12,442 nucleotides of DNA, from positions 1-12,442 of the forward strand of contig JAQGOD010000281.1 in NCBI GenBank assembly GCA_028293775.1, given 5' to 3'. A program made the position numbers and the translations under genes. Below, one piece after another: positions 1 through 6,109 of the stretch. How positions within the stretch are numbered: the first letter of the stretch is position 1; every line of letters starts with the position of its first letter. Source of the DNA: Gammaproteobacteria bacterium (GTDB taxonomy: Bacteria > Pseudomonadota > Gammaproteobacteria > Steroidobacterales > Steroidobacteraceae). Under the pieces are notes generated by a model. That model did not search any database, was not told where the DNA came from, and was given only the letters and a program-made list of their open reading frames with translations.

Positions 1-1
1 C

Positions 2-331
2 CCGTTACGGGCCTACTATCAAACTCTGGAAGCCGATAGTTTGCTTTGGCTGGGAGAGGCGCAGATTGCGGGGGGCGACTTGTCCGCAGCCACTGCAAAC
101 TTGGAGCAAGCATTGCGGCTTCGCCAAGCCAATGACGACCAAAACAGTCCGTGGATAGCGCAGGTGCAAATAGCATTGGCCAAATGTCTGCTTGCCTCTG
201 GAAATCGGCAACGATCACGGACGATGTTGGCATCCGCAGCAGCGATTCAGAACACCCACCGGGTGCTGGGCAGTCAATTCAAAAGGCCGCTGCAAGAGAT
301 GCAGACTCGTCTTGCCGCGCGAGCGCACTGA
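2..331 (+). CDS. TPR-repeat protein, C-terminal fragment (5' end outside window)
   Basis: The frame is open from base 2 to a TGA at 329-331, giving 109 residues, and has no natural start, so the gene begins left of the window. The visible part is alpha-helical. One good TPR-like helix pair can be read (LGEAQIAGGDLSAATANLEQAL, interrupted here as LGEAQIAGGDLS followed by AATANLEQAL), followed by a second (VQIALAKCLLASGNRQRS then RTMLASAAAI). The tail is basic. TPRs mediate protein-protein contacts. In bacteria like this one such C-termini often end Ser/Thr kinases or CadC-type regulators, and the end of this protein resembles that style, but the catalytic part is not in view. A 5-bp hairpin (323-327 with 332-336) overlaps the stop codon. 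The next gene is convergent, 26 bp away. The TPR call is moderately sure; the full-length identity is unknown. Confidence 0.6.
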   Translation, partial: PLRAYYQTLEADSLLWLGEAQIAGGDLSAATANLEQALRLRQANDDQNSPWIAQVQIALAKCLLASGNRQRSRTMLASAAAIQNTHRVLGSQFKRPLQEMQTRLAARAH

Positions 332-357
332 TGCGCACACAACAAGCCCGAGCCGCG

Positions 358-822
358 CTATCTTTTGGACTTCTTAGCCGCCGCTCGCTTCGCCGATGCG
401 TACGGCAAATCGAGCAACGCTCCCAATAACGCCCTCGCGTCTTGGTGCTTAAGCTTCTGTGCTTGGGCAAAAACCTCACGCGGGACCCACTCCGGAAAGG
501 CAACGGTATGGTTCACATGCTTGCCGCTCGCCGTATGCTCCTCCCGAATTTGTGCCAGCCGGTCGGCACCAAAGTGATCGGCCATCTTCACCAGCGCCGG
601 CCAGAGGCGCCGATGGACCCAGGTCACGTGCCCGCAGACGAGGCGGCACACGAGAATGTCCGGCGAGTTGCTCAAAATCTGCAAAACGCGAAAGATCTCA
701 TGGCTCTTCGAATGCGCCCACCAGCTTCCCGCGATCGGTTCGCCGGCGATAACTTCGGTCAGCCGTGGAACGGGACCCCGCGCCGAAACCAGCACGACGC
801 CCTGTTGCTTGACGAATGACAT
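358..822 (-). CDS. Conserved hypothetical protein with basic tail
   Basis: This is a 154-residue protein starting MSFVKQQG. I chose the ATG at 822-820 because GGAAG lies 5 nt upstream of it. An in-frame ATG at 840 has no good ribosome site, and the frame continues open to 909. The protein is soluble, with no signal peptide or membrane segment. It has a Trp/His-rich central part (GSWWAHSKSHEIFRVL, VHRRLWPAL) and a C-terminus full of Lys, Arg and Ala (AKRAAAKKSKR) that could bind nucleic acid. I recall similar sequences only as uncharacterised proteins, so I assign no function. It is transcribed divergently from the M20 peptidase gene with 99 bp between the two starts, and converges on the TPR gene. 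Both promoters should lie in those 99 bp, but no convincing -35/-10 pair is visible. Confidence 0.7.
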   Translation of the reverse strand: MSFVKQQGVVLVSARGPVPRLTEVIAGEPIAGSWWAHSKSHEIFRVLQILSNSPDILVCRLVCGHVTWVHRRLWPALVKMADHFGADRLAQIREEHTASGKHVNHTVAFPEWVPREVFAQAQKLKHQDARALLGALLDLPYASAKRAAAKKSKR

Positions 823-921
823 GGTCTCTTCCGTGTTCATACCGTGCCGAAGGCTCCGTCCCGCGCTTTCAAGATTGTTAAGATACTTCGCGCAACCGCG
901 CTCGTCCAAGGAAAGAACAAC

Positions 922-2460
922 ATGCAGTGCATCTCCCGCATCATCCGCATCACTTTACTTATCGGCCTGGGCTTAGGCGGCTGGCAGGCTCAGGCGGCGG
1001 ATCTTCGCGCCCAGGTCCAGCAGTATCGACTCGCCCATGAGTCCGCCATCGTGAACCAGCTCGACGCACTGACTCGCCTGAAAAGCATCGCAGCCGATCC
1101 TGCCGGCCTCCTCGCCACCGCCCGTGCGCTCGAGGATGCCTTGAAGCAGCGCGGCTTCGAGGTGTCGGAACTCTCGACGGGGACAGCTTCGCCGCCGGCC
1201 GTGTTCGGATATCTCAAGGTGCCTAACGCCACCCGCACGGTGGTGTTCTACGCCCATTACGATGGCCAGCCGGTCACCCCCTCGCAATGGAGTTCCGATC
1301 CCTTCGAGCCCGTGATGCGCGAGCAAGCGCTCACCGATGCCGCTCGCGATGTCGACTGGAAAAAAGCGTCATCGCCGTTCGATCCCGAGTGGCGCCTGTT
1401 CGGCCGTGCCGTCAGCGACGACAAAGCCTCCATCGCCGCCTTCATCGCCGCCTTCGATGCTCTCAAGGCCACGCACACCAGCCCTTCGGTGAACCTCAAG
1501 GTTCTTTGGGAGGGCGAGGAAGAGGCCGGCTCGACGCACTTGGCCCAAGCGCTGCACGACAATCAAAAGCTGCTCGCCGCGGATTTATTTCTCATCGGCG
1601 ATGGACCCGTGCACCAGACCCGCCGGCCCATGGTATTTTTCGGCGCGCGCGGCGTGACGACCGTGGAGGCCACGATATACGGACCCTTGCGCGCATTGCA
1701 CGACGGGCACTATGGCAACTGGGTGCCGAATCCTGCCGCCATGGCGGCGACGCTGATCGCGCAGATGCGCGACGACAACGGCCGCATCACCATTCCCGGG
1801 TTTCACGACCGCGTGCGCGCCATCACCACCGAAGAGCAGGCCGCGTTGAAGAACTTGCCGCCCGTCGGCGATGCCTTGAAGCGCGAGTTCGGGATCGGAC
1901 GCTCCGAGGGCAGCGAAGAGTTGCCTGCCAGCCTCATGCGTCCCGCACTCAATATCCGCGGCATCCGCGCAGGCCAGGTGGGCGATGCGGCAGCCAACGC
2001 CATTCCCGTCAACGCCACGATTTCCCTGGATTTTCGCCTGGTGCCGGACCAGATCCCCGCCGATGTGCGCAAAACCGTGGAGCACTTCATCACGGCTCAC
2101 GGCTACACCATCGTGAACGATGAGCCGGACCTGGCCACGCGCCTCGCGCACCCACGCATCATTCGACTGGTGTGGGAGACAGGATATCCGGCGCTGCGCT
2201 CCGATATGTCCACGCCCGCCGCGAAGGCCGTGATTGCCGCGGCCACCAAGGCCGCCGGCGCGCCCGTTGTCGTGTTGCCCATGTCGGGCGGCAGCGTACC
2301 GCTGTACATGTTTGCCAACGTGTTTTCCGCGCCCATCATTTGCCTGCCCATCGTCAATCATGACAACAGCCAACACGCCGCCAACGAGAACTTGCGCCTG
2401 CAGAACTTATGGGACGGCATCAATACTTACGCGGCGCTGATGGCCGAGCTCAATTGGTAA
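922..2460 (+). CDS. Secreted M20-family metallopeptidase
   Basis: A 512-residue zinc exopeptidase (M20/M25/M40 family) that would release amino acids from peptides or hydrolyse related amide bonds, probably in the periplasm. The start at 922 is chosen because AAGGAAAG lies about 7 nt upstream and a signal peptide follows at once: residues 1-25, hydrophobic 9-20, cleavage at AQA|AD. The frame is open further upstream to 844, but that extension would bury the signal peptide. The di-zinc site is intact by family comparison: H112 and D114 in AHYDG, bridging D166 in SDDK, catalytic E200 and ligand E201 in EEEAGS, D227 in IGDG, and H485 near the C-terminus in DNSQHAANEN. Residues about 235-385 form the usual dimerisation (lid) domain. 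The serine hydrolase gene begins 4 bp after the stop, so the two are very likely co-transcribed. Family is secure; substrate is unknown. Confidence 0.93.
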   Translation: MQCISRIIRITLLIGLGLGGWQAQAADLRAQVQQYRLAHESAIVNQLDALTRLKSIAADPAGLLATARALEDALKQRGFEVSELSTGTASPPAVFGYLKVPNATRTVVFYAHYDGQPVTPSQWSSDPFEPVMREQALTDAARDVDWKKASSPFDPEWRLFGRAVSDDKASIAAFIAAFDALKATHTSPSVNLKVLWEGEEEAGSTHLAQALHDNQKLLAADLFLIGDGPVHQTRRPMVFFGARGVTTVEATIYGPLRALHDGHYGNWVPNPAAMAATLIAQMRDDNGRITIPGFHDRVRAITTEEQAALKNLPPVGDALKREFGIGRSEGSEELPASLMRPALNIRGIRAGQVGDAAANAIPVNATISLDFRLVPDQIPADVRKTVEHFITAHGYTIVNDEPDLATRLAHPRIIRLVWETGYPALRSDMSTPAAKAVIAAATKAAGAPVVVLPMSGGSVPLYMFANVFSAPIICLPIVNHDNSQHAANENLRLQNLWDGINTYAALMAELNW

Positions 2461-2464
2461 AAAA

Positions 2465-3835
2465 ATGAAAATACTTCGAAGAGCTTTGGGCGGGCTGCTC
2501 CTGGTGGTGGCCATACTGGCATTGATTCTGTGGCTCAAGCCCCCGGCGCTGCTGCGCGTGGGCGCCAATTACGCCGCGAAAATCGTCTGCTCCAACGTGT
2601 TCCTCGCCGGCCGCGATCCCCAGGCGGTGTTGAATGACGATGTGCAGTCGCCCGGCATTGCGATCCTGGGTTTCATGCGCGTGTCCGTGGACCGTGAGCG
2701 TGGGGTGGTGCGCGCGGGATTGCTGGGATTCATCGGCAAGGGCTTGGCGCAGTATCGTTACGAGAAAGGATGCACCGTGCTGCCCGATGGCAAGCTCGAG
2801 ACGGCACGTATCGCGCCGCCGCTGTCGAGCAGGCCGCCCCCGCCGGACGACTCGTCCCCTTGGCCGGACGGCGCGGCGGTGCAAACCAACCCGGCCGTGG
2901 ATCGCGTGCTGGCAAATGACGCACTCGCCGGTGCCGGCGTGCGCGCCATCGTCGTGGTGGATCATGGCCGCATCGTGGGCGAGCGCTATGCGCCCGGATT
3001 CCATGCAAGCACTCCCCTGCTCGGCTGGTCCATGACCAAAACCGTGATGGCCGGTGTCATCGGTCTGCTGGTCAAAGACGGGAAGCTGTCGCTCGATCAA
3101 GCAGGACTGTGGCCCGGCATCACCGATGGCCGCGAACGCATTCGCGTCGCGGACTTACTCGCCATGTCGAGCGGCCTTCAATGGAACGAAGCGTATGGCG
3201 CGGTCTCCGACGTCACCAGCATGCTGTACTTGCAGCCCGACATGGCCGGCTTCGCGAGCTCGCATCCGCTGGCGCACCCTGTCGGCGAATTCTGGCTCTA
3301 TTCCAGCGGCACCGCGCTAATTCTGTCGCGCATCGCTCAAGAACACGCTAGCGAAGATATCCACGACTTCGTGCGCCGGCGCCTCTTCGAGCCATTGGGA
3401 ATGATGAGCGCGATCATCGAGCCGGACGAACACGGCACGCCGGTCGGCTCCTCTTATATGTATGCCACCGCGCGCGACTGGGCACGCTATGGACAGTTCC
3501 TGCTGCAAGACGGAGCCTGGGCCGGACAGGACCTGCTTCCCGTTGGGTTTGTGGCCATGATGTCCACCCCGGTGGCGGCCTCGCGCGGCCAATACGGCCA
3601 GGGGCAAACCTGGCTGTGGGGCTCGGAACCGGTGACCCCCGGCGTGAATCCCGACGCGGCCTTCGGCATTCCCGCGGACACCTTTTGGATGTCCGGGCAT
3701 GACGGTCAGAGCGTAGCCATCATCAAGTCGCGTCAACTGGTCATCGTACGGCTAGGCCTCACGCCCTACGTCACCGGCTACTCGCCGCAACGCTTGGTGC
3801 AGGCCATTGTTCAAGCGCAAGCCATTAACCGTTAG
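2465..3835 (+). CDS. Beta-lactamase-fold serine hydrolase, membrane anchored
   Basis: A 456-residue protein of the class C beta-lactamase / penicillin-binding-protein-like (Pfam Beta-lactamase, COG1680) family. Residues 6-24 form an uncleaved signal anchor (LLLVVAILALILWL), placing the enzyme on the periplasmic side. The catalytic motifs are S189-M-T-K192 (SxxK nucleophile and base), Y279-S-S281 (in place of YxN), and H412-D-G414 (in place of KTG; His is common here in esterase-like members). A region of about 150 residues before the fold contains a Pro-rich linker (about 118-134). The family includes esterases, D-amino-acid peptidases and beta-lactamases, and the altered YxN and KTG motifs argue against assuming antibiotic resistance. 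The gene follows the M20 stop by 4 bp with no good ribosome site, which suggests translational coupling. The neighbour suggests a joint role in peptide or cell-wall fragment turnover (inference). Confidence 0.88.
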   Translation: MKILRRALGGLLLVVAILALILWLKPPALLRVGANYAAKIVCSNVFLAGRDPQAVLNDDVQSPGIAILGFMRVSVDRERGVVRAGLLGFIGKGLAQYRYEKGCTVLPDGKLETARIAPPLSSRPPPPDDSSPWPDGAAVQTNPAVDRVLANDALAGAGVRAIVVVDHGRIVGERYAPGFHASTPLLGWSMTKTVMAGVIGLLVKDGKLSLDQAGLWPGITDGRERIRVADLLAMSSGLQWNEAYGAVSDVTSMLYLQPDMAGFASSHPLAHPVGEFWLYSSGTALILSRIAQEHASEDIHDFVRRRLFEPLGMMSAIIEPDEHGTPVGSSYMYATARDWARYGQFLLQDGAWAGQDLLPVGFVAMMSTPVAASRGQYGQGQTWLWGSEPVTPGVNPDAAFGIPADTFWMSGHDGQSVAIIKSRQLVIVRLGLTPYVTGYSPQRLVQAIVQAQAINR

Positions 3836-3852
3836 GCGGCATGGCGATTCGC

Positions 3853-3858
3853 TAGAAT
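3853..3858 (+). promoter_or_regulatory. Possible -10 element before the MarC gene
   Basis: TAGAAT matches the sigma70 -10 consensus at five of six positions and overlaps the ATG at 3857. If used, transcription would begin near 3865, almost exactly at the second in-frame ATG (3866), giving a leaderless message. No convincing -35 box lies 17 bp upstream, so this is a weak prediction. Confidence 0.25.
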
Positions 3859-4543
3859 GCACAAGATGGAGATCTCCTTCTCGACATTCCTGCTGACGTT
3901 CACCGCGTTGTTCTCCATCGTCAATCCACTGTCGGGCGCATTCATATTCTTCGGTGCGACCCGCGAACTCGATTTTGAAACCCGCGCCCTCACGGCGCGC
4001 TGGGTGGCCATTTACTCCTTCATCATCATGGCCGCCTCGCTGTACATTGGCGCCTACGTCTTGGGTTTCTTCGGCGTCTCCTTGCCCGTGCTGCGCGTGG
4101 CCGGCGGCCTAATCGTCGCCGCGGCGGGCTGGCGCATGCTCAATGCCCCCGACGCCACCCAACAGCGCCGCAGCGAAACGCCTGAACCTAAGTCCATGGA
4201 CGTCTCGCCCAGCCGGCTTGCCTTCTATCCGCTCACCATGCCCCTGACCACCGGCCCGGGCACTATCTCGGTCGCCATCTCCCTGGGTGCAGGCCGCCCG
4301 AGCGGCTTCCACACGTCTTCGCTCGCCTTCTTCATCGAAACGCTCGCCGCCACAGCGCTGATATCGGTACTGATCTACGGGTTCTATCGAAACTCGGCGC
4401 GCCTGGCGAAATGGATCGGCATCACCGGCACCACCATCGTGGTGCGGCTGTCTGCATTCCTGTTGTTCTGCATCGGCATCCAAGTCATGTGGAACGGTGT
4501 CGCGGAGCTCTTGGGTAGCTTGCCGTTCAACGCAGTAAGTTAA
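3857..4543 (+). CDS. MarC-family integral membrane protein
   Basis: A 228-residue protein of the MarC/UPF0056 family (relatives in E. coli: MarC, YchE, YhgN). The role of the family is not settled; the old link of marC to multiple antibiotic resistance was withdrawn. Six membrane segments can be read at about residues 8-33, 48-71, 74-96, 124-145, 155-177 and 188-215. Hallmarks are the N-P pair in the first segment (IVNPLSGAF) and PLTMPLTTGPGTIS before the fourth. A charged loop (about 97-120) separates the two halves. The start may be the ATG at 3857 or the one at 3866 (MEISF). Neither has a Shine-Dalgarno sequence, and a TAGAAT hexamer overlaps the first. It follows the serine hydrolase by 21 bp and could be read with it or from its own promoter. 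Confidence 0.9.
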   Translation: MHKMEISFSTFLLTFTALFSIVNPLSGAFIFFGATRELDFETRALTARWVAIYSFIIMAASLYIGAYVLGFFGVSLPVLRVAGGLIVAAAGWRMLNAPDATQQRRSETPEPKSMDVSPSRLAFYPLTMPLTTGPGTISVAISLGAGRPSGFHTSSLAFFIETLAATALISVLIYGFYRNSARLAKWIGITGTTIVVRLSAFLLFCIGIQVMWNGVAELLGSLPFNAVS

Positions 4544-4901
4544 TCAGCCATTCCTTAAGGAACGACCGCCGAGCCCGCCTGGCGAAGACGGGCAACCCGT
4601 CGGCTTGATCAACCGGCGGCGCTTTTTGGAAATCTACACCCTGCCCTATTATCCGGAAGTCTACGGCCGCAAGAGTTGCGCGACCTTCATGGAGAGCGAC
4701 CCGTTGTTGATCGAAGTCAGCCGGCCCCTGGAAGAACTGATCCAGGTGCTCATCGCCGAGGATCAACGCTATTTGAACGACGGCTACGTGTTCGTGGACG
4801 CTGGCAAGTACGTGGGCATCGGCACGCCTGAACAGCTGGTGCGTTCGGTAACGGAATTTCGCATCATCACGATCGACGCCCGCCGCTCGGCGCTGGCGTA
4901 A
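4539..4901 (+). pseudogene. Remnant of CBS-domain region of a GGDEF/EAL-type protein
   Basis: The frame is open from 4539 (after a stop at 4536) to TAA at 4899-4901. It contains no ATG, GTG or TTG before the conserved stretch DGQPVGLINRRRFLEIY; the first candidate is TTG 4605 (LINRR) inside that stretch. The translation runs through YPEVYGRKSCATFM and EQLVRSVTEFRI, which I recognise as the CBS-pair region found in EAL-CBS-GGDEF cyclic-di-GMP proteins, where it leads into the GGDEF linker. Here the similarity ends after FRI, and the frame stops 11 residues later. The EAL and GGDEF domains are absent on both sides, so it looks like a gene fragment left by deletion or rearrangement. Alternatively it could be a free-standing regulatory CBS protein initiated at TTG 4605 or ATG 4689, but no ribosome site supports that. 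A 12-bp palindrome sits at its left edge, 7 bp after the MarC stop. Confidence 0.6.
4551..4562. repeat. Perfect 12-bp palindrome
   Basis: TTCCTTAAGGAA reads the same on both strands. It lies 7 bp after the MarC stop and at the left edge of the CBS remnant. With no loop and no T-run it is a poor terminator. It could be an operator-like site or a rearrangement scar, or chance. Confidence 0.5.
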
Positions 4902-4907
4902 CTTCGC

Positions 4908-5249
4908 CTACTCCAAATCGGCAATGAATGCGCGGCCGACGCGGCCCTCGTTAACGACGACGCCTTCGGCGCGCAGCCGCCGGGCCTGCTCCCGGTGCGC
5001 AAGCGCCGAGCGCGGAAAGACGATGCGCCCGCCCGCACCGATCACGCGATGCCACGGCAGCTTCATCGCTTTAGGCGACTCGCGCAGCGCACGTCCCGCC
5101 AGCCGCGCGCGGCCGGGCAGCCCGGCTGCACGCGCCACCGCGCCGTAAGTCGACACTTGCCCGCGAGGGATCGCTGCCACCACGTTCCAGATCTCTTGGA
5201 AGAGAGGATTGTCTTGCGGATCCCGCGGACGACTCTTGGAGCGCGCCAC
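4908..5249 (-). CDS. Alkyltransferase-like (ATL) DNA-repair protein
   Basis: A 113-residue protein of the MGMT/Ogt C-terminal-domain fold without the methyl-acceptor cysteine: the active-site motif is P65-W66-H67-R68-V69 instead of PCHRV. ATL proteins (E. coli YbaZ type, PWHR) bind O6-alkylguanine in DNA, flip the base, and recruit nucleotide excision repair rather than reversing the damage. Also visible are the DNA-binding helix-turn-helix region with IPRGQVSTYGAVARAAG (28-43), and AGRAL and KLPWHRVIGAGGRI flanking the site. The start is a GTG at 5249; TAGGG lies about 7 nt upstream, which supports it. It begins 9 bp after the stop of the small hypothetical gene and probably forms an operon with it. 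The length is typical of free-standing ATLs. The family is secure, and the missing Cys is directly readable. Confidence 0.9.
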   Translation of the reverse strand: MARSKSRPRDPQDNPLFQEIWNVVAAIPRGQVSTYGAVARAAGLPGRARLAGRALRESPKAMKLPWHRVIGAGGRIVFPRSALAHREQARRLRAEGVVVNEGRVGRAFIADLE

Positions 5250-5258
5250 GGTCCGGCC

Positions 5259-5567
5259 CTAATCGTTCGGCGCAGCCTTCACGATGTGATATCCGCTGAC
5301 GTAGCTGCCGTCCCACGAGTGCGACCAAATCCATTGCACGTCCTCATCGGGCGATAGGACCACGGACAGGATGCGGTTGGGCTGCGCCAACTGCGCAGCG
5401 GGAGCCTCGACGACTCGTTTCGAATGTTGCGGCACGTTCGGCATGGGCCGATTTTGAACTTCAATTCGCGGCGCCGCAACGCCAATTTCAGGTCTCCCAA
5501 GCCACGGCGCCTCGCCGGAAGGTCCGTGCGGCGGCTCTTGAGCCACCGCACGGGGTTTTGCGGCCAA
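5259..5567 (-). CDS. Small hypothetical protein, start uncertain
   Basis: The longest reading begins at TTG 5567 and gives 102 residues ending KAAPND. There is no signal peptide or membrane segment. The first about 60 residues are rich in Pro, Ala and Gln and look poorly ordered. The C-terminal part (ILSVVLSPDEDVQWIW then SHSWDGSYVSGYHIV) has the look of a small folded beta-domain with several Trp and Tyr and is probably the real functional unit. I do not recognise the family. No good ribosome site precedes TTG 5567, and a strong 30-nt stem-loop occupies 5524-5553, inside the supposed N-terminus. The true start may therefore be the ATG at 5444 (MPNVPQHSK), giving 61 residues, though that ATG also lacks a clear ribosome site. 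It lies between urcA (4 bp gap at the long start) and the ATL gene (9 bp). Confidence 0.5.
   Translation of the reverse strand: MAAKPRAVAQEPPHGPSGEAPWLGRPEIGVAAPRIEVQNRPMPNVPQHSKRVVEAPAAQLAQPNRILSVVLSPDEDVQWIWSHSWDGSYVSGYHIVKAAPND
5524..5553 (-). other. Strong RNA stem-loop downstream of urcA
   Basis: The arms CCGTGCGG and CCGCACGG are perfectly complementary (5524-5531 with 5546-5553), and inside them GGCTC pairs with GAGCC (5533-5537 with 5540-5544). The single non-Watson-Crick position (5532/5545) is a U-G wobble in the minus-strand RNA but a C-A mismatch in the plus-strand RNA, so the fold favours the minus-strand transcript of urcA and its neighbours. The minus-strand transcript has no U-run after it, so this is not a classic intrinsic terminator. 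It could protect the urcA message 3' end, be a processing site, or attenuate the genes downstream. Confidence 0.6.
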
Positions 5568-5571
5568 CCAT

Positions 5572-5940
5572 CTAGCGGGCCACCAGCATGATGGGCTTCG
5601 AGATCCCGCTCTTTGCGCTGTACACGGAGAACAACGCCGGCTGATCGACCTTGGTCACGGCATCCGCAATCGCGGTGCTGACGCAGGCTTCTTTGAGTTT
5701 CTTGAACGCCATGTCGCGGTTGTCGAGAGGACGGCATACTTGCTCCGCGGCTGCATGTATTCGGGTGTAAAGCGCGGCTGCACCCTCGGAACTCGAGACA
5801 TTAAGATCGCCATATTTCACCAATGCTTGCAACGGATTGGTGTCGGCGGCTGAGCAAACTCCTGCGAAGCCGGATGCGGCCGCGATCAGCAGTGCGCTGG
5901 CGGCGAGGCGCCTGGGGGTGTACTTGATTGGCGTGTTCAT
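5572..5940 (-). CDS. UrcA family protein, exported
   Basis: A 122-residue small exported protein of the UrcA family, whose function is not established. The start ATG at 5940 is chosen because AGGAGA lies 6 nt upstream; the frame stays open to 6057, but that extension would hide the signal peptide. Residues 1-31 form the signal peptide (basic start, hydrophobic 12-27, cleavage near CSA|AD). The mature part shows the family signature: VKYGDLNVSS (41-50), a Gly-Ala-rich stretch leading into LYTRIHAAAEQVC (57-69), a second Cys at 86, and an AIADAV helix near 90-95. C69 and C86 could form a disulfide in the periplasm. It leads a minus-strand group (urcA, hypothetical, ATL) and is divergent from the ECF sigma gene, with 169 bp between starts. 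Confidence 0.87.
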   Translation of the reverse strand: MNTPIKYTPRRLAASALLIAAASGFAGVCSAADTNPLQALVKYGDLNVSSSEGAAALYTRIHAAAEQVCRPLDNRDMAFKKLKEACVSTAIADAVTKVDQPALFSVYSAKSGISKPIMLVAR

Positions 5941-6109
5941 GGGTCTTCTCCTGGTGAGTTGATAGTCGTTACCGATGGCGGATTTCTCGGCCGTACCCAT
6001 ACAGACACGCTGCGTGCCCGAAACCCGACATTTCCGCCCTTCAATTGGCCGTGGCACGGGCCCGGTGGACGCGCTATCTTCCGGACTGTCGATCCGTTCA
6101 GGAGAGGGG
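5941..6109. promoter_or_regulatory. Divergent intergenic region, urcA / ECF sigma
   Basis: These 169 bp must hold the promoters of both the urcA group and the sigma-kinase-TIR cluster. On the plus strand TGGCAC (6052-6057) and TATCTT (6075-6080) are spaced 17 bp, a weak sigma70-like pair; no clear ECF-type AAC...CGTC promoter is visible. AGGAG at 6100-6104 is the ribosome site of the sigma gene. Confidence 0.35.

Noticed and set aside
1287..2376. Long alternative reading frames on both strands across the M20 gene
   Set aside because: They mirror a GC-rich gene whose own frame carries all the M20 metal-site motifs; the alternatives are Arg/His-rich with no recognisable domains.
4587..4601. 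Hairpin GACGGG/CCCGTC as a terminator for the MarC gene
   Set aside because: There is no T-run after it, and it lies in the codons for the conserved EDGQPVG stretch of the CBS remnant.
6052..6067. Sigma-54 promoter suggested by TGGCACG before the ECF sigma gene
   Set aside because: The -12 part should read TTGC after a 4-nt gap, but the sequence there is CGGT, so only the -24 half matches.
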